Counted from the stretch's first letter, positions 7,483-16,777 are shown. The stretch is DNA of 64,000 bases from Arthrobacter sp. AQ5-05 (GCF_003287975.1 NZ_QMKQ01000004.1:1-64000); one strand, 5' to 3'. Notes: generated by a model not told the origin, from the sequence alone. Made by a program: numbers and translations.

Positions 7483-8934
7483 CTAGGCGCCCACGATGCG
7501 GAAGAGCACCTTGCGGCTGGCCGGGTCGGCATGTACCAGTTCCACCTCGACGTGCACCCCGGCCTGCGCGCTGCCCTCGAACGAAGCCATCACGGCGGGG
7601 GATTCCAGTTGCAGGGTCCCCAGCGAGCGGTGGTTGCCGTTGGAGGATTCCTCGGATCCGGTCAGCGTCACCGCGCGGAAGCGTTCGCCCACGCGGTGGG
7701 CCAGCGTGGCGGCCTCCACGGTGTCGATGGCAGCGCGTTCGATCTTGTTCACGACGCGGTTCGAGTCGTTCATCAGACCCGGCAGGGTGGGCAGAACCTC
7801 GCGCAGTCCCCGGGGCACTTCCTGGCCGGTGACCGCGTAGGAGCAGACCAGCAGCGCGAAGCGGTCCACCAGCCGGCGCAACGGGGCCGTGGTGTGCGCG
7901 TAGGGAGCGGCGATGGCGGCCTGGACGGTGTCCGGGGGCAGTTCGCCGTCGATCACGGTGTAGGTGGCCCCGCGAAACAGGCTGGTGGCCCGGTGCATCA
8001 GGGCAAGCTGCCGCGGATCGGCCAGGTCCAGCGAGCGCAGGAACTCGCCATAGGGCTGGGTCGGCTCCCAGGTGGTGCCCAGCGCCTTGGCCTGGAGCCG
8101 GAAGACGTTGATGTCCTTCTGGGCAGGGGCGGGCATGGTGCGCAGCAGCCCGACCTTGGCCTCGAGCATGATGCGGGCCGCCTCCATGCCTGTCATCAGT
8201 GAGATCTGCGCGTTCCAGTCCTCCACCGGCAGCGGGGCGTCGGAGACGATCTTGTAGGTGCCATCGATGCATTCGACCTCCTGGGAGGGGATGCGCAGGG
8301 AGGCCCCTCCGCGGGCCCGTTCCAGCCCGATGCGCTTGAGCCCGATCTCGCGCAGCAACTGCAGCATCTCGGTTGCCGTGCCCGCGTCGAGGGACTCCTG
8401 CACGCCGACGTAGCTGAGCTTCTCGCGGCTGCGGACGACGGCCCGCTGCAGGCCGGTGTCGGTGACAGCGCCTTCGGCATCGAGGGCGAAGGTCCACAGG
8501 TAGGCGCTGCGGTCCTGGTTCGGCAGCAGCGAACCGGCGTCCTCGCTGATGGATTCGGGGTGCAGCGAGATTCGTCGGTGCGGCAGGTACACGGTCTGGC
8601 CGCGCAGCCGGGTCTCCACATCGAGGATGCCGCCCAGGGCCACGAAGCCGGGCACATCGGCGACCGCGTAGTGCACCAGGTACCCGTCGCCGCTGCGCGA
8701 CAGGTGCAGGGCCTGGTCCAGGTCGGTGGAGCTGGCCGGGTCGATGGTGACCAGCTCGATCTCGCGCTTGTCGATGGGCGGCAGCTCGAAGTCCGCGATG
8801 GCGCGCTCGGCTTCCTCCAGCACCTCGGCCGGGAATTCGGAACGAACCTCGAACTCCGTTTCCAGGGCCTTGAGGGCCTGGGCCAATGCGGTGCTTCGGG
8901 CCTCGGGGGTCAATGCGATGTATTGGTGGCTCAC
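7483..8934 (-). CDS. RNB-domain ribonuclease (RNase II/R family, minimal form)
   Basis: 483 residues from the GTG at 8934; upstream extension would collide with the divergent gene's start. It consists almost only of the RNB catalytic domain. The Asp cluster IDPASSTDLDQAL (near residue 65) holds the metal-binding acids, followed by HYAVADVPGFV. A conserved YAHTTAPLRRLVDR block lies near residue 345. The cold-shock and S1 RNA-binding domains of full-length RNase R and RNase II are missing, which is typical of the short actinobacterial form. Expected to degrade RNA 3' to 5'. It is adjacent to a DEAD-box helicase reading the same way, suggesting joint RNA turnover. Confidence 0.87.
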   Translation of the reverse strand: MSHQYIALTPEARSTALAQALKALETEFEVRSEFPAEVLEEAERAIADFELPPIDKREIELVTIDPASSTDLDQALHLSRSGDGYLVHYAVADVPGFVALGGILDVETRLRGQTVYLPHRRISLHPESISEDAGSLLPNQDRSAYLWTFALDAEGAVTDTGLQRAVVRSREKLSYVGVQESLDAGTATEMLQLLREIGLKRIGLERARGGASLRIPSQEVECIDGTYKIVSDAPLPVEDWNAQISLMTGMEAARIMLEAKVGLLRTMPAPAQKDINVFRLQAKALGTTWEPTQPYGEFLRSLDLADPRQLALMHRATSLFRGATYTVIDGELPPDTVQAAIAAPYAHTTAPLRRLVDRFALLVCSYAVTGQEVPRGLREVLPTLPGLMNDSNRVVNKIERAAIDTVEAATLAHRVGERFRAVTLTGSEESSNGNHRSLGTLQLESPAVMASFEGSAQAGVHVEVELVHADPASRKVLFRIVGA

Positions 8935-9010
8935 AACGCCAGCATAACCACCAGGCCGGTGCCGTGGCATCGACGTGCGGCGCGTGTTGGGCCCCGAGTA
9001 CGCTGAACCC

Positions 9011-9691
9011 ATGACCAAAACACCCTTGACCTATGGTTCGACGGCCGCCGCCGACGACGCGGAGCTGGCCCTGATGGGGCTGATCGCCTACCAGGAACTC
9101 ACGGCCTTCGAACACCTGTCCTCCGATGCGCGCCTGTCGCCGACCCTGGTCGACCGTGAAACCCTGGGCCGCTTCGCCGTGAAGGAGTTCGAGCACTTCG
9201 AAATGGTGCGCGAGCGCATTGCCGAGCGCGGACTGGACCCGCAGGAGGTCATCGAGCCGTTCATGGCCTCGCTGGACGAAATGCATCGGCGGACCAAGCC
9301 GGGGGACTGGTACGAGTCCCTGACCAAGGTCTATGTGATCGACGGGGTCGCCGCCGATTTCTACGCGCTGATTGCCTCCGGACTGGAACCGGAGGTGCGC
9401 ACCTTGGTGCACGAGGTCAAGACCTCGCAGGCGAACACCGAATGGTTGCGCGAGCGGCTGCAGCTGGCCATCACCGACCGGCCCGAGCGGGCCTCGCGCC
9501 TGGCGCTCTGGGGCCGGCGGCTGCTGGGCGAGGCGCTGACCCAGGCCAGGGAGATCGGCGAGAAATACGACTACTGGGGCGCCCTGCAGCTTGAGGGCCC
9601 CGACGGCCGCGGACAGGAAATGACGCGGCTCTTTGCCCAGCTGGTGGAGAACCACTCGCGGCGCATGCGCCAGCTGGGCATGACCGCCTGA
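9011..9691 (+). CDS. Ferritin-like fold protein, MiaE-like (tRNA hydroxylase-like)
   Basis: 226 residues, all helical by composition. Glu/His spacing resembles a di-iron ferritin-like site: YQELTAFEHLSSDA near residue 28, KEFEHFEMV near 59 and VENHSRR near 213. The family is the actinobacterial MiaE-like group; MiaE hydroxylates a modified adenosine in tRNA, but activity of this branch is not established. It starts at ATG 9011, 76 bases from the divergent RNB gene. In mycobacteria a homologue also sits beside the RhlE-type helicase, which supports an RNA-related role. Confidence 0.72.
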   Translation: MTKTPLTYGSTAAADDAELALMGLIAYQELTAFEHLSSDARLSPTLVDRETLGRFAVKEFEHFEMVRERIAERGLDPQEVIEPFMASLDEMHRRTKPGDWYESLTKVYVIDGVAADFYALIASGLEPEVRTLVHEVKTSQANTEWLRERLQLAITDRPERASRLALWGRRLLGEALTQAREIGEKYDYWGALQLEGPDGRGQEMTRLFAQLVENHSRRMRQLGMTA

Positions 9692-9764
9692 GCCTGCCCG
9701 CCCGGGGTTGCACCGGGGCAAACACCGACCAATGACAGCACCACAAGAAACGAGAACCACCACC

Positions 9765-10448
9765 ATGGGCCTTGACAAGGACTCACCCACCCGCGTCCTG
9801 ACCGACTACGAGATCGCCAGGGCGCTGAAGGAACTGCCGTCGTGGAGGAAACGGGAGGGAGCGCTGGTCTGCGCCTGGACGTTCCCGGATTCCCGGGAAG
9901 CCGTCGATTTCCTGGCACTGGTGGCCGAGGCCGCCGAGCACCAAGGCCACCACCCCGATGTCGACTGGCGGGCGAGCACCATCTTCCTGCGTACAACCTC
10001 CCGCGACGTCGGCGACGAGATCACCCTGCGCGATGTGGCCCTGGCATCGCTGCTGGAATTCGCCGCCACCGACTCGGGCGCCGTCGCGGTGCCCCATCGC
10101 CACCAAGACGTCAACCTCGGCATCGAGACGCAGGATCCGGCCAAACTGGAGGACTTCTGGATCGGTGTCATGGGCTACCGCAAGGGACGCGACGGGTTCC
10201 TGGTGGATCCCGAGGGACGCAACCCGCGGATCCGGCTCGAGGGCACGGCAACGCCAAGCGCCAACCGCATCCACGTCGAGAAGTTCATGTCCCATTCCGG
10301 GCTCGAAGCGCTCCAGGAGGCACTGGAGCCGCACGCAGGTGCCGGGGACCGGACCCACGCACCGGCCCTGAACATCTACACGGACGCCGACGGCAACCGG
10401 GTGGGCCTGAACACCGAGCAGCGGGACGAACCTCCGGCGTTCCAGTAG
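9765..10448 (+). CDS. 4a-hydroxytetrahydrobiopterin dehydratase-like protein with a VOC-like C-terminal half
   Basis: 227 residues from the ATG at 9765; the in-frame ATG at 9732 is also possible and neither has a strong ribosome binding site. Residues 1-100 match the pterin-4a-carbinolamine dehydratase (DCoH) fold. The pattern EHQGHHPDVDW carries the catalytic His pair and is followed by RTTSRDVGDEITLRDVALA. Residues 110-225 (DVNLGIETQDPAKLEDFWIGVMGY..., ...NIYTDADGNRVGL) resemble a glyoxalase/VOC domain. Such fusions occur in Actinobacteria. The enzyme is expected to dehydrate a pterin carbinolamine, but the true substrate and the role of the second half are unknown. Confidence 0.75.
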   Translation: MGLDKDSPTRVLTDYEIARALKELPSWRKREGALVCAWTFPDSREAVDFLALVAEAAEHQGHHPDVDWRASTIFLRTTSRDVGDEITLRDVALASLLEFAATDSGAVAVPHRHQDVNLGIETQDPAKLEDFWIGVMGYRKGRDGFLVDPEGRNPRIRLEGTATPSANRIHVEKFMSHSGLEALQEALEPHAGAGDRTHAPALNIYTDADGNRVGLNTEQRDEPPAFQ

Positions 10449-10468
10449 CCGCACGGCGGGTTAAACAA

Positions 10469-10502
10469 GTGGGGGAGGGACGGTTGCCCGGTCCTCCCCC
10501 AC
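10469..10502. terminator. Bidirectional terminator between convergent genes
   Basis: GTGGGGGAGG (10469-10478) and CCTCCCCCAC (10493-10502) are perfect 10-base arms. It lies between the plus-strand pterin dehydratase-like gene and the minus-strand DUF3107 gene and can serve both. Confidence 0.7.
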
Positions 10503-10522
10503 CTGCCTGGTGACTAAAGTGC

Positions 10523-10744
10523 CTAGTGGGCGAAGCCCACGCGGCGTGCTTCCTCGACACCGATCTCGACATACGCGATGCCCGCGACGGGCACCAGCAT
10601 GAGGCGGCCCTTGGAGTCGGTGAGGCGAAGTTCCCCGCCTGCTGCCAGTGCGTCGGAAACGCGCTTGGCCAACTCCTCGGCATCCTCGGCGGACTCGATC
10701 ACGATCTCGCGGGCAACATTCTGAATTCCAATGCGAACGTCCAT
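10523..10744 (-). CDS. DUF3107 family protein
   Basis: 73 residues from the ATG at 10744, chosen for the AGGAAGG site about 8 bases upstream and because homologues start MDVRIGIQN. The protein begins MDVRIGIQNVAREIVIES and ends VEIGVEEARRVGFAH, a short alpha/beta fold. This is the DUF3107 family (mycobacterial counterpart TB9.4), found next to a TetR regulator and moeZ in many Actinobacteria. The function is unknown. The TetR gene lies 71 bases upstream on the same strand. Confidence 0.82.
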   Translation of the reverse strand: MDVRIGIQNVAREIVIESAEDAEELAKRVSDALAAGGELRLTDSKGRLMLVPVAGIAYVEIGVEEARRVGFAH

Positions 10745-10815
10745 GGTGGCCTTCCTGGTTTGTTGCATGTGCCGGAGCCCGGTGGCGCCGACCAACATCT
10801 AGTGTCGAATTTACG

Positions 10816-11436
10816 TCAGGATTCCTTGGGGAATCGACCGATTCCGCGCCAAGCTAAACGCGAGACCAGATTGCTGGCCTCTTCCATGGACACCTCATCG
10901 GCCATATCCACCCAGTAGCGTGCCGAGACCTGGGCCATCCCGGCCATGGCCCGGCCCATCAGCAGGGCCTGTGCCGGGGGAAGCCTGGTGTCCTCGGCCA
11001 CCACGTCGGCGATGCGGCCGGCAAACTTCGCATTGAACGCCTCGATGCGCCCGCCGATCAACTCGTCGTTGAGCAGGTCGGATTCGAAGATCAGCCGAAA
11101 CGCCTGCGAATCCCTGGAGATGTACTCGTAGTAGGCGCGAATCGTGGCGCCCACCCGCAACTTGTTGTCGGTGGTGGAGTTGATGGCCTGCTGCAGCAAC
11201 GAGCTGAACTCATCCATGTGCGCATCGAGCAGCGCGACATACAGCTCCCGCTTGCCCGGGAAGTGCTGGTACAGCACCGGCTTGGACACCTCGGCGACCT
11301 CGGCGATCTCGTCCATCGAGGCCCCATGGAAGCCGTGGGCCACAAAGACCTGGTGGGCCGCGTTGAGCAGCTGGCGGCGACGGGCCTCGCGCGGCATCCG
11401 TTGCGTCCGGCCGCCGCGGCTTGGGGGAGTAGTCAC
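10816..11436 (-). CDS. TetR/AcrR-family transcriptional regulator
   Basis: 206 residues. The N-terminal helix-turn-helix (about residues 20-66, ending EIAEVAEVSKPVLYQHFPGKRELY) is typical of TetR regulators. The C-terminal ligand-binding part (YYEYISRDSQAFRLIFESDL..., MAGMAQVSARYWVDMADEVS) matches the actinobacterial group located between DUF3107 and moeZ. It is expected to be a dimeric repressor; the effector and targets are unknown. It diverges from moeZ, with 126 bases between the two starts, where an operator could lie. Confidence 0.85.
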   Translation of the reverse strand: MTTPPSRGGRTQRMPREARRRQLLNAAHQVFVAHGFHGASMDEIAEVAEVSKPVLYQHFPGKRELYVALLDAHMDEFSSLLQQAINSTTDNKLRVGATIRAYYEYISRDSQAFRLIFESDLLNDELIGGRIEAFNAKFAGRIADVVAEDTRLPPAQALLMGRAMAGMAQVSARYWVDMADEVSMEEASNLVSRLAWRGIGRFPKES

Positions 11437-11562
11437 ATCGGCCCTTTCGCGAAAGCTCGCCGCCCGAATGGAAAACGGGCGACATTCCGCACAAGTCTAC
11501 TCTTGGGTAACGACGGATGCCGGACCGGCGCCAACGCGCCGCACAAGCATTATGGTGAATAC

Positions 11563-12786
11563 ATGAACCAGCGCAACAACCCCGCCGCCCGTTACGAGAA
11601 CGCCGCCGCCGGCCGGCTGCCGGCCCTCGTGCCGCCCGGGGACGAACTGCTGCCGGAGGAATTGCTGCGCTACTCGCGCCAGATCATCATCCCGGAGATC
11701 GGGATGACGGGGCAGCGCCGGCTGAGGAATGCCCGGGTGCTGGTCATCGGCGCCGGCGGGCTGGGTGCCCCCGCGCTGCTCTACCTGGCTGCGGCCGGGG
11801 TCGGGACCCTGGGCATCATCGACGACGACGAGGTGGACCTGGGCAACCTGCAGCGCCAGGTCATCCACTCCACCCTCACCGTGGGCCAACCGAAGACCGA
11901 ATCCGCGGCTGCGCGCATCAAGGAACTGAACCCGCTGGTCACCGTGCGGGTGCACAACCACCGGCTGGATGCCTCCAACGCGGTGGAGCTCTTCGGCGAA
12001 TACGACCTGGTCCTGGACGGGACAGACAACTTCGCCACCCGCTACCTGGTCAACGATGCGGCCGCGCTCGCCGGCATCCCGTACGTCTGGGGGTCGATCC
12101 TGCGCTTCGACGGCCAGGTATCCGTCTTCTGGGACGCCCACGGCCCGAACTACCGCGACCTGTATCCGACCCCGCCGCCGGCGGGCACCGTGCCCTCCTG
12201 CGCCGAGGGCGGGGTCTTCGGGGTGCTGTGCTCGCAGATCGGCTCGGTGATGGTGGCCGAGGCCATCAAGCTGATCACCGGGGTCGGCCGCTCGCTGTTG
12301 GGTCGGCTGCTCATCCTGGACTCGCTGGACATGACCTGGCGCGAGGTGACCCTGCTGCCCGATCCCGACGTCCCGCCGATCACCGGCCTGCTGGAGAGCT
12401 ACGACGACTTCTGCTCGGCCCCGGCGCTGGATGCACAGGGGCTCGCACAGATGGCCGCGCACAGCATCGATGCCAGGGAGCTGGCGCGCCTGCTCGCCCT
12501 GCGCACCGAGGGGAAGGAAGATTTCCTGCTGGTCGATGTCAGGGAGCCGGGCGAGGCCGAAATCGCCTCGATCCCCGGGGCGATCCTCGCCCCGCGCGGG
12601 GCGATCCTGGGCGGGGAAATCGAGTTGCCCAGGGACCGGGAAGTCATCCTGCATTGCAAGTCCGGGGGCCGTTCCGGGGAGGTGCTGCGCTTCCTGCTGG
12701 ACCGGGACTACGCGCGGGTGCGTCATGTTGCGGGCGGAATCCTGGATTGGATCAGTGATGTCGATCCGCGCACGCCTGCCTACTAA
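11563..12786 (+). CDS. moeZ: MoeZ: adenylyltransferase/sulfurtransferase (ThiF-MoeB domain plus rhodanese)
   Basis: 407 residues from ATG 11563. The E1-like domain has the nucleotide loop GAGGLG (63-68), RQ at 98-99, DGTDNF (152-157) and the conserved Cys213 in VPSCAEGG. The C-terminal rhodanese domain (about 300-405) has active-site Cys365 in CKSGGRSGE. The zinc-binding CxxC pairs of E. coli MoeB are absent, as usual in this branch. MoeZ activates the C-terminus of small sulfur carriers (MoaD, ThiS, CysO type) by adenylation and transfers sulfur from its rhodanese Cys. It serves molybdopterin, thiamine or cysteine synthesis. No carrier gene is adjacent. Confidence 0.9.
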   Translation: MNQRNNPAARYENAAAGRLPALVPPGDELLPEELLRYSRQIIIPEIGMTGQRRLRNARVLVIGAGGLGAPALLYLAAAGVGTLGIIDDDEVDLGNLQRQVIHSTLTVGQPKTESAAARIKELNPLVTVRVHNHRLDASNAVELFGEYDLVLDGTDNFATRYLVNDAAALAGIPYVWGSILRFDGQVSVFWDAHGPNYRDLYPTPPPAGTVPSCAEGGVFGVLCSQIGSVMVAEAIKLITGVGRSLLGRLLILDSLDMTWREVTLLPDPDVPPITGLLESYDDFCSAPALDAQGLAQMAAHSIDARELARLLALRTEGKEDFLLVDVREPGEAEIASIPGAILAPRGAILGGEIELPRDREVILHCKSGGRSGEVLRFLLDRDYARVRHVAGGILDWISDVDPRTPAY

Positions 12787-12942
12787 TGCATTGAACCAGC
12801 TTGTCAGCGGTGGATCGGCGGATTTCCCAAGGCGATTTGGCCGTGTCGTGGTGGCCCAAGTGCGCCCGGGGTTCCACTACCCTGTGAGTGTTCACACTGA
12901 AGTGTTGCTCGTTGGGGAGGGCACTGAGGTTTAAGGCACCAC

Positions 12943-14007
12943 ATGAAAACATTCCTGTTTGCGCTCGTTGGGGCATTGGTCCTCACGCAGGGCCTGCTCT
13001 CCGCACCGTCGGCCGACGAAGGGCCGGGCACGGCCACCATCCTCGAGAAACCACTGGCGGCCCCGGCCGCTGCTCCGACAACGGCGATGCAAGTGGACGC
13101 ATCCATCCAGCCGATCGTGCTGGCCGGATCCAGCACCGTCGGCGCTTCAAAGCCGCACTACATCACCACCGCCACCATCAAGCCGCGCAGCGGCAAGGGC
13201 AAGGGTGCCCGGCTGGGGTCGGCCACCAGGGGGTACAAGGTGTGGGGCACCGGGAAGACCTCGACGGGCTACACCCAGATCAGGTTCCTGGGTCGCACCG
13301 GCTGGGTCAGGTCCACCCAGCTCAAGCGCCTGGTCGTGGCCAAGTACACCGCCAAGCACTCGACCGTCCTGCGCTCGAAGGCCAACGGCGGCAAGAAGCT
13401 TGCGACCATCGGGCGGGACCACACCCTCGGCACCGTGGACAACGCCCGGAACAAGTCGCGTTCCCGGGTCCGGGTCCAGTTCCAGGGAAAGACCGGCTGG
13501 GTCGCGCTGAAGCACGTGAAGAAGGCTTCGCCGGGCAAGACCGTGGGCCCGGGCACCCGGACGTACCCGGACGCGGCATGGGCCAAGACGGTGTCCAAGA
13601 ACATCTCCAGGTACTGCCCGCGGACCACCGTGCGCGTGAGCCACCGCAAGAACGAGTACTACGCGCAGTCCGGTCCACGGAGCATCACCCTGAGCCGGGT
13701 GGGCCACCCGGACCCGAACGCGGCACCGGTCAAGGCCGTGGCCCTGCATGAATGCGCGCACATCATGCAGTTCAAGGCGTACCCCAAGGGCTTCTCGAAG
13801 CTGGTTCGCCATGCGGAGAAGATCAACCCGCGCCGTGACGGATACGGGATCGAGCACCTGGCCGATTGCATGTCCGATTCGATGGGCGCCAAGCGCAGCG
13901 GACGCCTGGCCAACGGCAGCACCTACTACACCGGATACCACGGCAAGTGCAGCAGCGCGCAGAAGCGGTCGGCGGCCCAGTTGATTGCCGGCAAGCGACC
14001 GGCCTGA
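12943..14007 (+). CDS. Secreted SH3b-domain protein with a HECAH metallopeptidase-like domain
   Basis: 354 residues. A signal peptide is likely (MKTFLFALVGALVLTQGLLSAPSA). Two SH3b-like repeats follow, about 72-130 and 133-193; each ends in a similar strand (FLGRTGWVRSTQLK, FQGKTGWVALKHVK). The C-terminal part has ALHECAHIMQF with H269, E270 and H273 in an HExxH zinc motif. GIEHLADCMSD (E304 to D308) lies 31 residues on and could supply the third ligand. Domain order and location suggest cell-wall binding followed by proteolysis outside the cell. I do not recognise an exact family. The gene stands alone between moeZ and a terminator. Confidence 0.68.
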   Translation: MKTFLFALVGALVLTQGLLSAPSADEGPGTATILEKPLAAPAAAPTTAMQVDASIQPIVLAGSSTVGASKPHYITTATIKPRSGKGKGARLGSATRGYKVWGTGKTSTGYTQIRFLGRTGWVRSTQLKRLVVAKYTAKHSTVLRSKANGGKKLATIGRDHTLGTVDNARNKSRSRVRVQFQGKTGWVALKHVKKASPGKTVGPGTRTYPDAAWAKTVSKNISRYCPRTTVRVSHRKNEYYAQSGPRSITLSRVGHPDPNAAPVKAVALHECAHIMQFKAYPKGFSKLVRHAEKINPRRDGYGIEHLADCMSDSMGAKRSGRLANGSTYYTGYHGKCSSAQKRSAAQLIAGKRPA

Positions 14008-14104
14008 TCGACACCGCTGCCTGAGGAGGCACCCGGACCCCCCGAACGGGGGAGACCTGTACATGAGGGGATGTCCAGGGCCGGCACGGGCACGCCGTGG
14101 ACGG

Positions 14105-14145
14105 CAAAGGGCACCGCCGGAAGAAGTTTCCCGCGGTGCCCTTTG
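14105..14145. terminator. Terminator between the secreted peptidase and hemA
   Basis: CAAAGGGCACCGC (14105-14117) pairs perfectly over 13 bases with GCGGTGCCCTTTG (14133-14145). It lies between convergent genes, about 100 bases after the peptidase stop and 42 bases past hemA's stop. Confidence 0.72.
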
Positions 14146-14187
14146 AATGGTGTCTGGTGCCCGGCCCGACCGGTGTGGCGGAGTTGG

Positions 14188-15546
14188 CTAGCCGACCTGC
14201 CGGATGGAAGCGGCCCCGGCGAGGTTCCCGGCATCGGTGCCCTGGATGCCGGTCACCGGGCAGGCGCCCGATTTCTTCATCGAGGGTGCCACCGGCATCT
14301 CGACCTCAAGGCCGTACAGCGTCTCCAGGGCGTCGATGTAATCCCCGGCACGCCCGGCCGCGGCCAGCTCGCGGGCACGGACCGTGGGTACGTGCAGCAG
14401 CTGGCGCATCATCCGGCGCATCGCGAATTCGACTTCCTCGGCAGCGGCTGTGCAGCCGTGCTGGGCGCGGACCTTCTCGACCTCGGCCTCCAGGACCTTT
14501 TGGGTGTGCCGGCGCAGGGCCACGATGGCTGCATCCGCGGCACGCTCGCGCTGTTCGGCGGCGAAGGCCTCGGCCGCGTCGAGCACGATGCCGCGGGCCT
14601 GGCGCAGCGACTGCGCCTGCTCCTCGGGGGCGGCCATGCGCACCGACTCCAGGTTGATCAGCTCCACGTTCCGCAGCGAGCCGAGCTCCGGGTCGAAGTC
14701 GTGGGTCAGGGCCAGGTCGATGGCGATCAACGGGCGGGAACCGCGGTCCAGTGTCGCGATGTCGGCGGCCATCAGGCGGTGGTCGGAACCACTGCACCCG
14801 ATGATGACATCGGCGGCCTCGAGGGCGGCCTCGAGCGTGGACTCGTCCAGCGCGGTGCCCCCGCGGGTGGCGACGAAAGCCTCGGAACGGCCCGAGGCGG
14901 AGAACACCGAGACATTGTGGGCCGCGCGCTCGCGCAAAAGGGACATGGTGGCCCCGGCGTAGGCGCCGGTGCCGAAGATGACGATGTTCTTGGAGCCCCA
15001 GTCCGGCTCGCGGCTCAGATCGGTGGCCAAATCCAGCGCCACGGAGACGACCGAGAGGCCGCGCGATCCCAGCGAGGTCCGCGAGCCGACGTCCTTGGCG
15101 GTCCGCGAGGCGGCCTGGAAGAGCCGGACCAGGGAACCGGTGGCGGTTCCGGCGGCCTGCGCCTCGTTCAGGGCGCGGCGCACCTGGCCGGCGATCTCGC
15201 GCTCCCCGATGACGGCGGAATCGAGTCCGGCGCCGACGGAAAAGAGGTGCTCGATGACTTCGGTCTCGGTCTTGGAGACCAGCGCGGTGGAGATGGTGGC
15301 CTCGGAAAGCCCGGTGCTGGCGGCGATCTGGGTGATCACCTCCGAGCGCGCGGCAGGTACGTCCCCTGATTGCGGCACTTCGCAATAGATTTCGTAGCGG
15401 TTGCAGGTGGCCAGGGTGATGGCGCCGGCAACAGGGCTGGCCGAAGCGAGCACGACGGAAGCGACCTGGGAGGCGTCGGCACTGATCTTTGCCACGGTCT
15501 CGAGGTCGATGTCTGAATGAGAGGCAACGAGAGATAGTAAAACCAC
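14188..15546 (-). CDS. hemA: Glutamyl-tRNA reductase
   Basis: 452 residues from the GTG at 15546. That start is chosen because GGGAGG lies 4 bases upstream and homologues begin MVLxSLVAxHxDIDL. Active-site Cys48 is in [11 protein letters not shown]. The signature [22 protein letters not shown] is present, followed by a Rossmann NADPH domain ([15 protein letters not shown]) and a C-terminal dimerisation helix with the MRQLLHVPT motif. It reduces glutamyl-tRNA to glutamate-1-semialdehyde, the first committed step of heme synthesis and the usual control point. It is divergent from hemE across a 134-base region that must hold both promoters; its product is used by HemL at the far end of the facing operon. 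Confidence 0.95.
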   Translation of the reverse strand: MVLLSLVASHSDIDLETVAKISADASQVASVVLASASPVAGAITLATCNRYEIYCEVPQSGDVPAARSEVITQIAASTGLSEATISTALVSKTETEVIEHLFSVGAGLDSAVIGEREIAGQVRRALNEAQAAGTATGSLVRLFQAASRTAKDVGSRTSLGSRGLSVVSVALDLATDLSREPDWGSKNIVIFGTGAYAGATMSLLRERAAHNVSVFSASGRSEAFVATRGGTALDESTLEAALEAADVIIGCSGSDHRLMAADIATLDRGSRPLIAIDLALTHDFDPELGSLRNVELINLESVRMAAPEEQAQSLRQARGIVLDAAEAFAAEQRERAADAAIVALRRHTQKVLEAEVEKVRAQHGCTAAAEEVEFAMRRMMRQLLHVPTVRARELAAAGRAGDYIDALETLYGLEVEMPVAPSMKKSGACPVTGIQGTDAGNLAGAASIRQVG

Positions 15547-15680
15547 AGTGCCTCCCATGATAGCGCTTCTACTGGTTGTAGAGCATCGGGTGTGACGAGG
15601 TCGCCCAAAACCATGCAGCGTGCGTTCGCTGGGGGCGTGTGGATTACGGTTCGGGCCGATATGTTGGCAGAATCAATAGC

Positions 15681-16751
15681 ATGACGTTGAGCCAGAACCA
15701 CCCGCTGATGGACGGTCGTACCGCCAATTCCCCGTTGATTACCGCCTACCGCGGCCAGAAGCCAAGCCGCAGACCCGTGTGGTTCATGCGCCAGGCAGGC
15801 CGTTCGCTGCCCGAATACCGCAAGCTGCGCGAGGGCACCGAGATGCTCGAATCGTGCCTGCGCCCCGAGATGGCCTCGGAAATCACCTTGCAGCCGGTGC
15901 GCCGGCACGGCGTGGACGCCGGGATCTTCTTCTCCGACATCGTCATCCCGCTGAAGCTCGCGGGCATCGACGTCGACATCGTCCCGGGCGTCGGCCCGGT
16001 GCTCGGCACCCCGGTGCGCACCGCCGCCGACGTGCGTGCGCTGCCGAAGATGACCGACGCCTCGCTGGACCCGATCCGCGAGGCCGTCGCGATGACCGTC
16101 GAGCAGCTGGGCAACACCCCGTTGATCGGCTTCGCCGGCGCCCCGTTCACCGTCGCCGCCTACATGGTCGAGGGGCGTCCGTCCCGCGACCACATGGGCC
16201 CGCGCACCATGATGCACGCCGAGCCCGGCGTCTGGGAAGAACTGGCCAATTGGGCAGCCGACGCCTCGGGCGCGTTCCTGCGCGCCCAGATCGAGGCCGG
16301 CGCCTCCGCCGGACAGCTCTTCGACTCCTGGGCCGGATCGCTCTCGCTGGCCGACTACACCAACCACGTGGCCCCGGCCTCGGCCCGCGCCCTGGACCAC
16401 GTGCGCGACACCGGCGTCCCGCTGGTGCACTTCGGCACCGGCACCGGCGAGCTGCTGGGCGCCATGCGCAACGTCGGCGTCGACGTCATGGGCGTGGACT
16501 ACCGCCTGCCGCTGGACGAGGCCAACCGCCGCCTCGGCGGGGACATCCCGCTGCAGGGCAACATCGACCCGGCGCTGCTTTCGGCCCCCTGGGAGATCCT
16601 CGAGGCCCACGTGCGCGAGGTGCTCGCCGCAGGTGACACTGCCGTGTCGCACGTGGCGAACCTGGGCCACGGCGTGCCGCCGGAGACCAACCCGGAAACC
16701 CTCACGCGTGTGGTTGAACTCATCCACTCGATCCCCGTGGCTGGGCGTTAA
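15681..16751 (+). CDS. hemE: Uroporphyrinogen decarboxylase
   Basis: 356 residues from ATG 15681. The N-terminal signature RPVWFMRQAGRSLPEYR is diagnostic of the family and contains the substrate-binding Arg residues. The GFAGAPFTVAAYMVEG block follows, and QGNIDP is near residue 293. It converts uroporphyrinogen III to coproporphyrinogen III by removing four acetate carboxyls, without a cofactor, in the cytosol. The ribosome binding site is weak. It heads the plus-strand heme cluster, and a hairpin follows before cgoX. Confidence 0.95.
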   Translation: MTLSQNHPLMDGRTANSPLITAYRGQKPSRRPVWFMRQAGRSLPEYRKLREGTEMLESCLRPEMASEITLQPVRRHGVDAGIFFSDIVIPLKLAGIDVDIVPGVGPVLGTPVRTAADVRALPKMTDASLDPIREAVAMTVEQLGNTPLIGFAGAPFTVAAYMVEGRPSRDHMGPRTMMHAEPGVWEELANWAADASGAFLRAQIEAGASAGQLFDSWAGSLSLADYTNHVAPASARALDHVRDTGVPLVHFGTGTGELLGAMRNVGVDVMGVDYRLPLDEANRRLGGDIPLQGNIDPALLSAPWEILEAHVREVLAAGDTAVSHVANLGHGVPPETNPETLTRVVELIHSIPVAGR

Positions 16752-16777
16752 GCTAGAAGAACGCAGTACCGGGTGCA

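Noticed and set aside
12883-12896. TGTGA-N4-TCACA dyad upstream of the secreted peptidase, similar to a CRP/GlxR site
   Set aside because: The spacer is 4 bases rather than the required 6, so the half-sites would not fit the dimer.
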